Source: Caldilineaceae bacterium
GTDB taxonomy: Bacteria > Chloroflexota > Anaerolineae > Caldilineales > Caldilineaceae
Length of the DNA: 30,676 bases
NCBI GenBank assembly: GCA_019637645.1
Contig: JAHBVH010000094.1
Coordinates: 1-30,676 of the forward strand
Reading direction: 5' to 3'
The position numbers and the translations under genes are program-made. Positions 8,117 to 15,232 of the stretch are shown piece by piece. Below the pieces are notes generated by a model. It did no database searches and was not told the DNA's origin. It worked only from the letters and a program-made list of their open reading frames with translations. Within the stretch, counting starts at the first letter, position 1, and the number at the start of each line of letters is the position of its first letter.

Positions 8117-9544
8117 CTACTTCTGCGCGCGGCGGGTCGGCCAAGGGGGCAGCCAGCCACCGCCCCGGCGTTCACGCAACATCCGCAAATTGTCATCCGG
8201 CTGAAGCGCGGCCAGTGTACTTTTGGGTTGATGCACACGTTGCGTCATATAGATGCCCCGATGACCAGAGGCGAGATAGGCCACCACACAGCCCAAGCAG
8301 AGATAGGGCGCGATGCCGCTGCCAAAGAGTTCAATGCCCATGATGGCGCAGGCCAAGGGCGTGTTACTGGCCCCAGCAAAGACGGCCACTAGCCCAACCG
8401 CGGCCAACAACCCTGGTGGCCCGCCCAATAGCCCCGTCAGGCTTGCGCCCAAGGTTGCACCGATGACAAAGAGGGGCGTCACTTCTCCGCCAAAATAACC
8501 CGTCCCCAGCGTAATTGCCGTAAAGAGCAGCTTGAGCGCAAAGGCCCATGGTGCGACGGCTTGCCCTTCTACGCTGGCGTTGATCAACGGCAGGCTCAGC
8601 CCCAAATAATCGCGCGTGCCGACCAGCCCAGTGAGAACGATGATTGTCACGCCGCCCAAGAACGGATATAAAGGCGACCAAGCGCTGATGCGGCCCATTG
8701 TGTGTTTGATGCCGTGGATCAATTCGACAAAGAGCAAACTTGCCCAGCCAAAGACGATGCCAGCCACACCAACCTTGAGGAGCAGGGAAATGCTAAGGGG
8801 AATCGGATCAAAGTGGGGATAGTGCATGTGGGGGGTACCCCAGGCACGCGCGACCCAATCACCCACCAAAGAGGCCACCAAACAGGGCATTAGGCCCTCA
8901 TAGCGCATGCGCCCCACGCTCTGTACTTCCATGCCAAAGACAAAGCCCGCAGCAGGCACGCCAAAGACCGACCCAAAGCCGCCACTGATCCCAGCCATAA
9001 GCAGCAAGCGCCGATCTTCCCCCGTCAACCCCAACAGCCGCCGCACCCCATCGGCGAGGCTAGCCCCCATTTGGATGGCGGTCCCTTCGCGCCCGGCCGA
9101 GCCGCCGCCCAAGTGGGTGAGGACGGTGCCGAGCAGGACAAGCGGGGCCATGCGCAGCGGGATGGTGCTGCGATTGTGGTTCACTTCGTCGATCACCAGA
9201 TTATTTCCCAGCGCAGCGGTGCCACCGCAGCGCGCGTAGATCCAGCCCATGCCCAAGCCGATCACCGGCAAGAGATAGAGCAACGTGGGGTGGGCCAAGC
9301 GGGTGGCGGTGGCCCAAGCAAGGAAGGTGAGAAAGAGCCAAGCCGCGGTCCCAGCCAGGACACCGACTATCCCGCCCAACAAGAGCCATCGGCTGCCCAA
9401 GCGGAGAAAGGCCACAAAGTCCGCGAGGTGCAGGATAAAGAGAGCGTTGACGGCTTGGTAGAGCGCCCGCGCCGTGGCGCGCCAGTGGACCGGCTGTCCA
9501 CCCGTTCCTTGCCCGCGCCAAAGGGCACGTAGCCATCCCATCAT
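8117..9544 (-). CDS. CLC-family channel/antiporter, probable fluoride/proton antiporter (CLC-F type)
   Basis: This 475-residue membrane protein of the CLC family probably exports fluoride in exchange for protons. The gating-glutamate motif is GGGSAGREG (Glu153), as in CLC antiporters. The canonical chloride-site motif GSGIP is missing; the equivalent region reads GNNLVIDE (113-120). The helix-N motif is GGEVTPLF (353-359) rather than GxFxP. These departures are what I recall for the fluoride-specific CLC branch. The decisive support is the fluoride riboswitch in its leader (9620-9672). The ATG at 9544 has AAAGGAG 6 nt upstream. The gene is monocistronic and ends at the hairpin shared with bcp. 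No crcB/fluc gene is seen nearby. An ordinary chloride transporter is the alternative but would not explain the riboswitch. Confidence 0.92.
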   Translation of the reverse strand: MMGWLRALWRGQGTGGQPVHWRATARALYQAVNALFILHLADFVAFLRLGSRWLLLGGIVGVLAGTAAWLFLTFLAWATATRLAHPTLLYLLPVIGLGMGWIYARCGGTAALGNNLVIDEVNHNRSTIPLRMAPLVLLGTVLTHLGGGSAGREGTAIQMGASLADGVRRLLGLTGEDRRLLLMAGISGGFGSVFGVPAAGFVFGMEVQSVGRMRYEGLMPCLVASLVGDWVARAWGTPHMHYPHFDPIPLSISLLLKVGVAGIVFGWASLLFVELIHGIKHTMGRISAWSPLYPFLGGVTIIVLTGLVGTRDYLGLSLPLINASVEGQAVAPWAFALKLLFTAITLGTGYFGGEVTPLFVIGATLGASLTGLLGGPPGLLAAVGLVAVFAGASNTPLACAIMGIELFGSGIAPYLCLGCVVAYLASGHRGIYMTQRVHQPKSTLAALQPDDNLRMLRERRGGGWLPPWPTRRAQK

Positions 9545-9570
9545 ACGCTTCTCCTTTGCTTTACCCTGAT

Positions 9571-9630
9571 CAAAAATAGCTTCTATTCAACAGGGGCGCG
9601 TCTGCGGCACCCCCGTTGAATAGAAGCTAT
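9571..9630 (-). terminator. Intrinsic terminator forming the expression platform of the fluoride riboswitch
   Basis: On the minus strand ATAGCTTCTATTCAAC (9630-9615) pairs with GTTGAATAGAAGCTAT (9591-9576). Further G/C pairs lie inside, and a T-tract (9576-9572) follows directly. This is a textbook Rho-independent terminator placed before the CLC start codon. Its 5' arm contains the AGCTTCT segment that forms the pseudoknot strand of the aptamer, so aptamer and terminator compete. Fluoride binding should favour readthrough. Confidence 0.88.
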
Positions 9631-9672
9631 CAGCCTGCTCGTGTCAGACAAATGGTGAGCCTCATCACCTGC
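9620..9672 (-). ncRNA. Fluoride riboswitch (crcB motif)
   Basis: The minus-strand RNA matches the fluoride aptamer element by element. A hairpin GGTG/CACC with the 8-nt loop ATGAGGCT (9669-9654) is followed by an A/U-rich linker ATTT. A second stem GTCTG/CAGGC then leads directly into TGATAGCTTCT (9632-9622). The loop GAGGCT pairs with AGCTTC to form the pseudoknot (six pairs, one G-T). This is the same order and the same key sequence (GATGAGGC, then GGCTGAT, then GCYTCT) as the crystallised Thermotoga aptamer. It lies between a good promoter and a terminator, upstream of a CLC-type transporter, which is a known regulon partner of this riboswitch. It should be an ON switch responding to fluoride. 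Confidence 0.9.
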
Positions 9673-9709
9673 GGGCCAAACCTTTTGGACCGCTCTTTTG
9701 CTGGAATTG

Positions 9710-9738
9710 AGCATAGCATAGGGTGGCAACGACGCCAA
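9710..9738 (-). promoter_or_regulatory. Promoter of the riboswitch-CLC transcript
   Basis: On the minus strand TTGGCG (9738-9733) and TATGCT (9715-9710) are separated by exactly 17 nt, a good sigma-70-type arrangement. Transcription would start near 9703, about 30 nt before the fluoride aptamer. Confidence 0.6.
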
Positions 9739-9767
9739 GCTGGTAACACTGTAAAACCAGCCGACTG

Positions 9768-9852
9768 CTGTGCCGGGGACGAACCCTATCCTTTTCCATC
9801 ATGGACAATACCCCGGTTCGTCCCCGGCACAGTTCCTTGGTCCCCGGCACAG
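9768..9852. repeat. Inverted repeat with an extra direct copy between FmdE-like gene and CLC promoter
   Basis: CTGTGCCGGGGACGAACC (9768-9785) is the perfect complement of 9815-9832. The inner 12 bases TCCCCGGCACAG recur at 9841-9852. The hairpin lies downstream of the FmdE-like gene on the minus strand and may act as its terminator, but no T-tract follows. Confidence 0.75.
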
Positions 9853-9868
9853 CGCTGCTCAGCCACCG

Positions 9869-10441
9869 CTACGCTGTGTAGTAGCCTAGCCCAGCACAGG
9901 CGCGACAGAGGGGTTGGTCATCAACCATCAGTTCACGCTCGTTGATGATCTCCTCGCCACATTGCGCACAATTGACCCGCACACCGGGGCGACTCACCAT
10001 GGTGGCAATCGGCGTCTTGAGCGTCACCCATTGCTGGCTGAGGAGTTCATCCGCTGGCATGATCTGGTAGGCGTGAAGTTGGGCAAAGTAGCGCCGTGTT
10101 TCGGTTGGTGCGTAGCGGGCCGCTTGTGCGCGCACGTCGAGCCGTGGCACCACCCGGAGCGCTTGCCCCGTTTTCACATTCACAAAGGTGGCCGCCACCT
10201 TGCCGCAATCTTCGAGGCGCAAGGTGCGATGGCCCATGGTGCAACCCGTGGCGACTTCGACCCCATCGGCAAAACAACCGTCCGTTTCGAGGATAATCAG
10301 TAAGCGCTTATCCTGACGCGGCAGGTCGAAGCCAAGGGCCGCGGCCCCCACTAGCCCCATGCGCGCGCCCAGAACTTGCCGCGGGCAGAGATGGCTGTGG
10401 CGCGCGGCCGCGGCTTGTAAAATGGCTTGTAGATCAGCCAT
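9869..10441 (-). CDS. FmdE-like protein with C-terminal zinc ribbon
   Basis: This 190-residue soluble protein has an FmdE domain (named for subunit E of molybdenum formylmethanofuran dehydrogenase) at residues 1-150 and a small treble-clef/zinc-ribbon at 155-190. Domain markers are HSHLCPRQVLGARMG (residues 15-29), ETDGCFADGVEVATGCTMGHRTL (about 52-74) and the DCGKVAATF strand. The ribbon has two CxxC knuckles, CAQCGEE and CRACAG. In bacteria these proteins are not part of methanogenesis but often travel with molybdenum or tungsten enzymes; a molybdopterin oxidoreductase lies two genes away. The ATG at 10441 has AAAGGAG upstream. The leader is long and highly structured (see separate entry). 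The exact reaction is unknown. Confidence 0.9.
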   Translation of the reverse strand: MADLQAILQAAAARHSHLCPRQVLGARMGLVGAAALGFDLPRQDKRLLIILETDGCFADGVEVATGCTMGHRTLRLEDCGKVAATFVNVKTGQALRVVPRLDVRAQAARYAPTETRRYFAQLHAYQIMPADELLSQQWVTLKTPIATMVSRPGVRVNCAQCGEEIINERELMVDDQPLCRACAGLGYYTA

Positions 10442-10667
10442 ATGGTCTTGCTCCTTTCCAAGTCAGTTCCAAGGCAACATTGGTGGAACGTCGGGAGGTC
10501 ACCCCGTTTCCAGCGGTGGCCCGGCCCTCATTGCGTGGCGAGTTGCCACGCAATGAGGGCGGTTGGTCAACCGTAGCAGACGCGGTAGGCCGACCAACTC
10601 GGAGTATTTGATTGATTGTTACGACAAAAGTTGTCCGGTTTGCCAACCAGCCAACGCTCCTATTATA
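10442..10667 (-). promoter_or_regulatory. Promoter and structured leader of the FmdE-like gene
   Basis: On the minus strand a consensus -10 TATAAT (10667-10662) lies about 220 nt before the FmdE-like start. No good -35 pairs with it. The RNA between can fold into stacked hairpins: GTTGGTC/GACCAAC near 10566-10601, then a 16-bp perfect stem GCCCTCATTGCGTGGC/GCCACGCAATGAGGGC (10560-10524). A small TTCCA/TGGAA hairpin lies just before the SD. CTCCGAG upstream and ACCTCCCGACG downstream of the long stem faintly resemble the molybdenum/tungsten cofactor (Moco/Tuco) riboswitch motif, which is reported upstream of Mo/W genes including fmdE. I cannot confirm the match by eye, and a new motif is equally possible. 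Confidence 0.4.
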
Positions 10668-10752
10668 CCCCATCAAGGAGTTTACACCCCGACAATTTGA
10701 AAGCAGCCTTTGCTTCGTGATAAGCTGTAGCCTATCGAATCAAATGTGCCAT

Positions 10753-10835
10753 TTGGGTGTGTCCCAGGGTCGAAGCTTGCCGCAAAGGCGTTGCAAAATG
10801 TCCTGGCAAGGCCCAACCCTGTAGGACACACCCAA
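10753..10835. repeat. Extended 83-nt imperfect palindrome upstream of the second MFS gene
   Basis: TTGGGTGTGTCC (10753-10764) pairs with GGACACACCCAA (10824-10835). After a 2-nt bulge CAGGGT pairs with ACCCTG, and further in TTGCC pairs with GGCAA. The stem totals about 23 bp with a loop of roughly 23 nt. No T-run follows, so it is not a simple terminator. It may be a structured leader of the MFS transcript or a small palindromic element. Confidence 0.7.
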
Positions 10836-10897
10836 CCTATGTTGAGGAGGTGTGCCGCCATCCCTAGCCCACACGCTTCATCGAACAGGAACCCTTT

Positions 10898-12232
10898 ATG
10901 CTCTCTTCCTATCTTACTACCATGCGCACCTTTGGGCGCACGGTCTGGCTCTATTTTGCCGTTATGAGTCTGATTGGCTTTACGATTGATGGCGGTATCT
11001 ATTCGGTGGTCTTTAATCTCTTTGTGCTGCGGCTAGGGTATGGGCCGGAGTTTGTGGGGCAGGTCAATTCGGTGGGCTTGTTAGCCTTTGCCCTTTGCAG
11101 CCTACCATCGGGGACACTCGGTGCGCGCTTGGGCAATCGCCGTGCCATGATTGTCGGGCTCTTGACCTTGATGCTCAGTAGTTTGTTGCTGGCCTTTAGT
11201 GAATTTGTACCGGCCCCCTGGCAAGAGTCTTGGCTGATTCTATTCTACATGGGCTATCACAGCAGTATTGCCATCTTTTTCGTCAACACCGCCCCCTTTC
11301 TCATGGCGACCACACACGAGAGCCAGCGTAGCCATGCCTTTGCCCTTCAATCTGCCATGATCTCCTCGGCGGCCTTTGCGGGCAGCTTGATCGGTGGGGT
11401 GCTACCTGGTTTCTTTGCCCGTTCGCTGGGTATGAGCCTGGACGCGGCCACGCCCTACCGCTACCCCCTGTTACTGGCCGGGGCGATGATCGTCATTGGC
11501 ATTGGCTTGCTCTATTGGGCCAAGGAGGCCGCAGAGCCCGCGGTCGCGGGTGCGCCACCGCCCCTGCCACCGCGGCGCACCTACCCTTCGCTCTTTCGCG
11601 TGCCCCGCTTTGGTCGTTTCAGTTGGCAGAATTTTGACCGCCCGTTTGTGATCCTGCTCGTGGTCATTTCCTTGGTTCGCCTCTTTCAGATCGCTGGTAT
11701 GGCCGTGCTTTCGACTTTCTTTAATGTCTATATGGACAACGGTTTGGGTGCGCCCACCGCGCAAGTCGGGTTGATCACTGGGCTGGGGCGGTTGTTGGCC
11801 GTGCCTATTGTCTTGACCATGCCCATGCTCTCGGCGCGCTGGGGCCATCGTCATTTAGTAACCATCTCGTCCCTGAGCGCGGTCTTTTTTCTCTTACCCT
11901 TGGCGTTGATCCCCCAATGGTGGGCGGCTGGCCTAGGCTACATGGGGATCATGGCTGGCTCGTCGATTCGCTATACATCGTTTATGGTCTTTATTATGGC
12001 GAAGATCAAACCGGAACAGCGCTCGTTTATGTCGGGGCTCAGTGAAATGACCGCGGGGTTGAGTTTTGCCGTGATGGCCTTACTGGGTGGCTATATTATT
12101 GTGAACCAAGGCTACCAAACTCTCTTTTTGGTGGGGGCTGGCGCAACCTTGGTGGGGACCTTGCTTTTCTGGGGCTATTTCCGCGAACGGCCAGCCCCGC
12201 CGGTGACCGAAGTGTCGGCGACAGGCGGGTAG
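10898..12232 (+). CDS. MFS transporter
   Basis: This 444-residue protein has about twelve membrane segments and is homologous to the MFS protein at 6022: both have FNL-x2-L/Q-RLGxGPE in the first loop and GARLGNRRAM (here about residues 76-86) as the helix 2-3 signature. A proline-rich cytosolic linker (GAPPPLPPRRTYPSL) joins the two six-helix halves. The ATG at 10898 has a weak AGGAA upstream. An internal ATG eight codons later is possible. It lies alone between two minus-strand genes. A strong hairpin follows the stop within 5 nt. The substrate is unknown, and the two homologues in one window suggest duplication with divergence. Confidence 0.9.
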   Translation: MLSSYLTTMRTFGRTVWLYFAVMSLIGFTIDGGIYSVVFNLFVLRLGYGPEFVGQVNSVGLLAFALCSLPSGTLGARLGNRRAMIVGLLTLMLSSLLLAFSEFVPAPWQESWLILFYMGYHSSIAIFFVNTAPFLMATTHESQRSHAFALQSAMISSAAFAGSLIGGVLPGFFARSLGMSLDAATPYRYPLLLAGAMIVIGIGLLYWAKEAAEPAVAGAPPPLPPRRTYPSLFRVPRFGRFSWQNFDRPFVILLVVISLVRLFQIAGMAVLSTFFNVYMDNGLGAPTAQVGLITGLGRLLAVPIVLTMPMLSARWGHRHLVTISSLSAVFFLLPLALIPQWWAAGLGYMGIMAGSSIRYTSFMVFIMAKIKPEQRSFMSGLSEMTAGLSFAVMALLGGYIIVNQGYQTLFLVGAGATLVGTLLFWGYFRERPAPPVTEVSATGG

Positions 12233-12236
12233 GGTA

Positions 12237-12270
12237 AGAGCTGTCAGGTTTTGAAAACCTGACAGCTCTT
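12237..12270. terminator. Bidirectional terminator between MFS and molybdopterin oxidoreductase genes
   Basis: AAGAGCTGTCAGGTTTT and its complement AAAACCTGACAGCTCTT (12237-12270) form a near-perfect long stem in the gap between converging genes. The arms share the CTGTCAGGTTT core with the 75-bp repeat family of this window, but the terminal repeats of that family are not evident here. Confidence 0.75.
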
Positions 12271-12334
12271 GTATTGGCGGTTGTGGGCACCACAGAGCCA
12301 ACCAGATGACAAGCTCTTGCGTTTAACGGTTGCC

Positions 12335-14584
12335 TTAGGCCAGGACGCGGTTGTGGGCGAGTTCTAGCGCGGTGCTGTCGATTTGGGTCAAGGGCTCGAC
12401 CCAGACGAGCGTATCGTAGAAGAGTGCGCCGCCGCCCATGTCGGCTTCATCGGGCGGGGTGATTTGATTAATATTCCGGCCATCGCCACTAAATTTATTC
12501 CACCAAACCCCGGGTGCCAAGACCGTTCCCGGAATAATCCGCTCGGTGATCTGGGCGGTTAGCTGGACACTACCATATTCATTGCCCACGGCGACGCGGT
12601 CGCCGTCCTGAATGTGGCGCTCAGCGGCATCGGTGGGGTGTACCCAGAGGAAAGGTTCCTTCTCACGCGTCAAGAAGCGATCAACATTGGCAAACGAACT
12701 GTTGAGAAACGAATGAGCCGGGGGCGAAATACAAACGAGCAAATTGGAACGGGCGCCTTTCCGTTTTCCGTTCGCCTTCTCTTCTTTTCTTTTCCGCTCT
12801 CCAGCTTGCCAAGCCGGTGGCGTATAGGTGGGCAATGGATCATAGCCGCCGCGCGCCATGCGTTCACTGTAAAATTCACATTTGCCGCTAGGGGTGTTGA
12901 AATTCCCCTCGGCAAAGGGCAAGAGGGGTGTGGGCAGCTTGAGACGCGCGTACCCATCCTGGTTGAGCTTTTCCCAGGTGATGCCAACCAAGCTAGGATG
13001 GCGTTGGGCCGCCAACAGATTCTGGAGCATCGCCTCGTCACTTTCCTGAAAACAGGGTTCGGTGTAGCCCATCGCCGCGGCAAGACGACGGAAGATTTCC
13101 GTGTTGGGCAGGCTTTGGCCCACCGGCGCAATCGCGGGGCGGTTGAGGGCTAGGTAGAGGTGCCCATAGGCCCGTTGCAGATCCCAATGCTCCAATTGGG
13201 TGGTGGCAGGCAGGAGATAATCGGCATAGTCGGCTGTATCGGTCTGGAAATGTTCTAGGACCACCGTAAAGAGATCCTCGCGCCGCAAGCCCTCCAGCAC
13301 CGCGGCTTGATCAGGTGCCACCGCCGCCGGATTACAATTATAGACGATCAGCGCCTGGACCAAAGGTCCGGCTTGATCAGGGGCCGGGATTTGATCAACG
13401 GGCCGTGGGTGGTTATGGGCACGGGCTAAGCGGTGACGGTCGCGGCTGAGGGCATCCCCTAACCGATTCATGTTGATCGTCCGTGGCCGCCGCCCAGCCA
13501 GCAGATCGGCGCGATAGAGGCTATGTTTGCGTAGATGGCGGGCAAAGCCACTGGTGCTTAGCTGAATGCCACCGCCATATTCCCGCCATGCGCCGATCAA
13601 GGCGGGCAGACAGGCAATGGTGCGCACAGCCATGCCACCGCCAGTATGCCGCTGGAGGCCATAGTTAATGCGAATGGCCGCGGGGCGGGTGGTAGCATAT
13701 TCGTGGGCGAGTTGTCGAATGCGCGATGCGGGAATACCGGTAATGTCCGCGGCGCGTTCTGGGGTCCATTCAGCGACCCGTTCGGCGAGTTGGTCAAAGC
13801 CAAGGGTATGCTGTTCGACATAGTCAGCATCATGTAGCCCGGCTTTGATGATTTCATGCATCATCGCCAAGGCCAGTGCGCCATCGGTACCGGGGCGAAT
13901 AGCGATCCATTCGTCGGCAGCCTGGGCCGTGCGGGTTTGCGCGGGATCGATAACGATCACCCGTGCACCAGCCTTGCGGGCTTCCTGAATGAACGGCCAA
14001 AGGTGGAGGTTGCTGGTTAGGGTATTGCTTCCCCATAGCAAGATTAGCTTCGCCTGGGCATAGGATTCGGTCTCCATGCCTTCCGACGCGCCCATGGTAT
14101 AAACATAGCCTTCAAAACCCGCCTCGGCACAAATATTGCGCGCCAGTTGGCTGGCCCCCATGCGGTTGAAAAAGCGCGAGGCCATGCCTTCGCCCTGGAG
14201 AAAGCCCATGGTCCCCGCATAGGAATAGGGCAAAATGGCTTCTGGGCCATGGTGCGCGATGATCCGTTGGAGATTGGCGGCAATGTCCGTCATGGCCTCT
14301 GCCCAACTGACGGGTTGAAATTGGCCGCTACCTTTGGGGCCAACCCGCTTGAGCGGCGTCAAGAGCCGATCGCGGTGATAGGTGCGTTCAAGATAGCGAT
14401 CGACTTTGCCACAGAGCCGCCCTTGGGTGATTGGGTGGTCGGCATGGCCCCAGATGTCAATGGCTTTGCCGCTGGTGCGTTCGACCGCCACTTGCCAGCT
14501 ACAGGTGTCGGGACAGTCATGCGGACAAGCCCCCGTGATGATCTCCAGGTCGGGGTTGTCGGCATAGAGTGTAATTTTTGACAT
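12335..14584 (-). CDS. Molybdopterin-dependent oxidoreductase (DMSO reductase family)
   Basis: This 749-residue enzyme of the MopB superfamily binds a bis-pterin Mo (or W) cofactor and one [4Fe-4S] cluster. Cluster ligands are Cys20, Cys24, Cys28 ([12 protein letters not shown]) and Cys58 (GRLCGK). The central domains contain the cofactor-binding segments [16 protein letters not shown] and [27 protein letters not shown]. The C-terminal domain (about 620-749) is the molydopterin dinucleotide-binding beta-barrel with [16 protein letters not shown]. Cys152 in NICAEAG lies near the usual Mo-ligand position, but I cannot assign it. There is no Tat signal, so the enzyme is probably cytoplasmic. No electron-transfer partner subunit is adjacent. 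A Lys/Arg-rich insertion near residues 590-610 looks foreign. The substrate cannot be told. The nearest contextual partner is the FmdE-like gene. Confidence 0.93.
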   Translation of the reverse strand: MSKITLYADNPDLEIITGACPHDCPDTCSWQVAVERTSGKAIDIWGHADHPITQGRLCGKVDRYLERTYHRDRLLTPLKRVGPKGSGQFQPVSWAEAMTDIAANLQRIIAHHGPEAILPYSYAGTMGFLQGEGMASRFFNRMGASQLARNICAEAGFEGYVYTMGASEGMETESYAQAKLILLWGSNTLTSNLHLWPFIQEARKAGARVIVIDPAQTRTAQAADEWIAIRPGTDGALALAMMHEIIKAGLHDADYVEQHTLGFDQLAERVAEWTPERAADITGIPASRIRQLAHEYATTRPAAIRINYGLQRHTGGGMAVRTIACLPALIGAWREYGGGIQLSTSGFARHLRKHSLYRADLLAGRRPRTINMNRLGDALSRDRHRLARAHNHPRPVDQIPAPDQAGPLVQALIVYNCNPAAVAPDQAAVLEGLRREDLFTVVLEHFQTDTADYADYLLPATTQLEHWDLQRAYGHLYLALNRPAIAPVGQSLPNTEIFRRLAAAMGYTEPCFQESDEAMLQNLLAAQRHPSLVGITWEKLNQDGYARLKLPTPLLPFAEGNFNTPSGKCEFYSERMARGGYDPLPTYTPPAWQAGERKRKEEKANGKRKGARSNLLVCISPPAHSFLNSSFANVDRFLTREKEPFLWVHPTDAAERHIQDGDRVAVGNEYGSVQLTAQITERIIPGTVLAPGVWWNKFSGDGRNINQITPPDEADMGGGALFYDTLVWVEPLTQIDSTALELAHNRVLA

Positions 14585-15232
14585 AGAACCCTCGGCATCA
14601 AATTAGTCACAAGTTGATAACTACCAGCGTAGTATAGCAACGAATTCTACTTCAAAACAATTATCAAAGAGGAGTTACGCACTTGGACAAGACCTGACAG
14701 GTTTGTTAAACCTGTCAGGTCTCTGGTCACGCCAGTCAACTGCGTAACTTCTAACCAAAGCCGAAGCGGTCGCTTACCCCTACGCGCGTCTTTGCAGCAA
14801 GCCATCTTATGGGGAGTTATTTTGTGCGCTCTTGTTAGAAAGCGCCGATCTAACTTACGAATCTTTTTGGATCAATTTCTACATCCTGGATTAGACTTGG
14901 AATTTATCCGCCATATAACGCACAATTTATGCAATCTGCACAACTTGCCGTCACAACCATTAGCCACCTTGCCGATAGAGTTCTTGATCTATTTCTTCTA
15001 CACTTAACCTGAATTGCTCGTGCACTATTTCACAAAACTGAGCTGTAAAGAACGCAGACAGAGGAATGTTGCGCGCAGTTTCTCTGTGCCAAGTCACCTT
15101 TTCATCATCGCATAATCATGCCGGTGTTGGGGCGTACCCTGTGTTGCTTCAACTTAGATGGTGTTTTGTGCCAAACCATTATCTAATATCCAATATTTTT
15201 ATCTCACCCACAATCTACCGGAGGAGAATGAT
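14585..15232. other. Intergenic region before the first glutamine synthetase
   Basis: This 648-bp gap separates divergent genes. It holds one member of the 75-bp palindromic repeat family (14673-14749) and a locally AT-rich stretch (14800-15010). A TTG-initiated open frame at 14792-15007 has no SD and no recognisable product, and I do not count it. The glnA promoter should lie between about 15060 and 15210, but no unambiguous hexamer pair is seen. Confidence 0.5.
14673..14749 (+). repeat. 75-bp palindromic repeat family, copy 1 (MITE/REP-like)
   Basis: The element is 77 bp with perfect 9-bp terminal inverted repeats AGTTACGCA/TGCGTAACT. Inside it a 14-15-bp stem AGACCTGACAGGTTT/AAACCTGTCAGGTCT is followed by an asymmetric tail CTGGTCACGCCAGTCAAC that gives it a direction. 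Related copies are at 16904-16977 (reverse orientation), 22195-22270 and a truncated one at 26598-26641. Confidence 0.85.

Noticed and set aside
12237..12330. Further full member of the 75-bp repeat family after the second MFS gene
   Set aside because: The stem core is similar, but the terminal inverted repeats and the CAACTGCGTAA tail are not found, so it was kept only as a terminator.
14792..15007. TTG-initiated 71-codon frame in the AT-rich gap before glnA
   Set aside because: No SD, no recognisable motif and amino-acid make-up that follows the local base bias.
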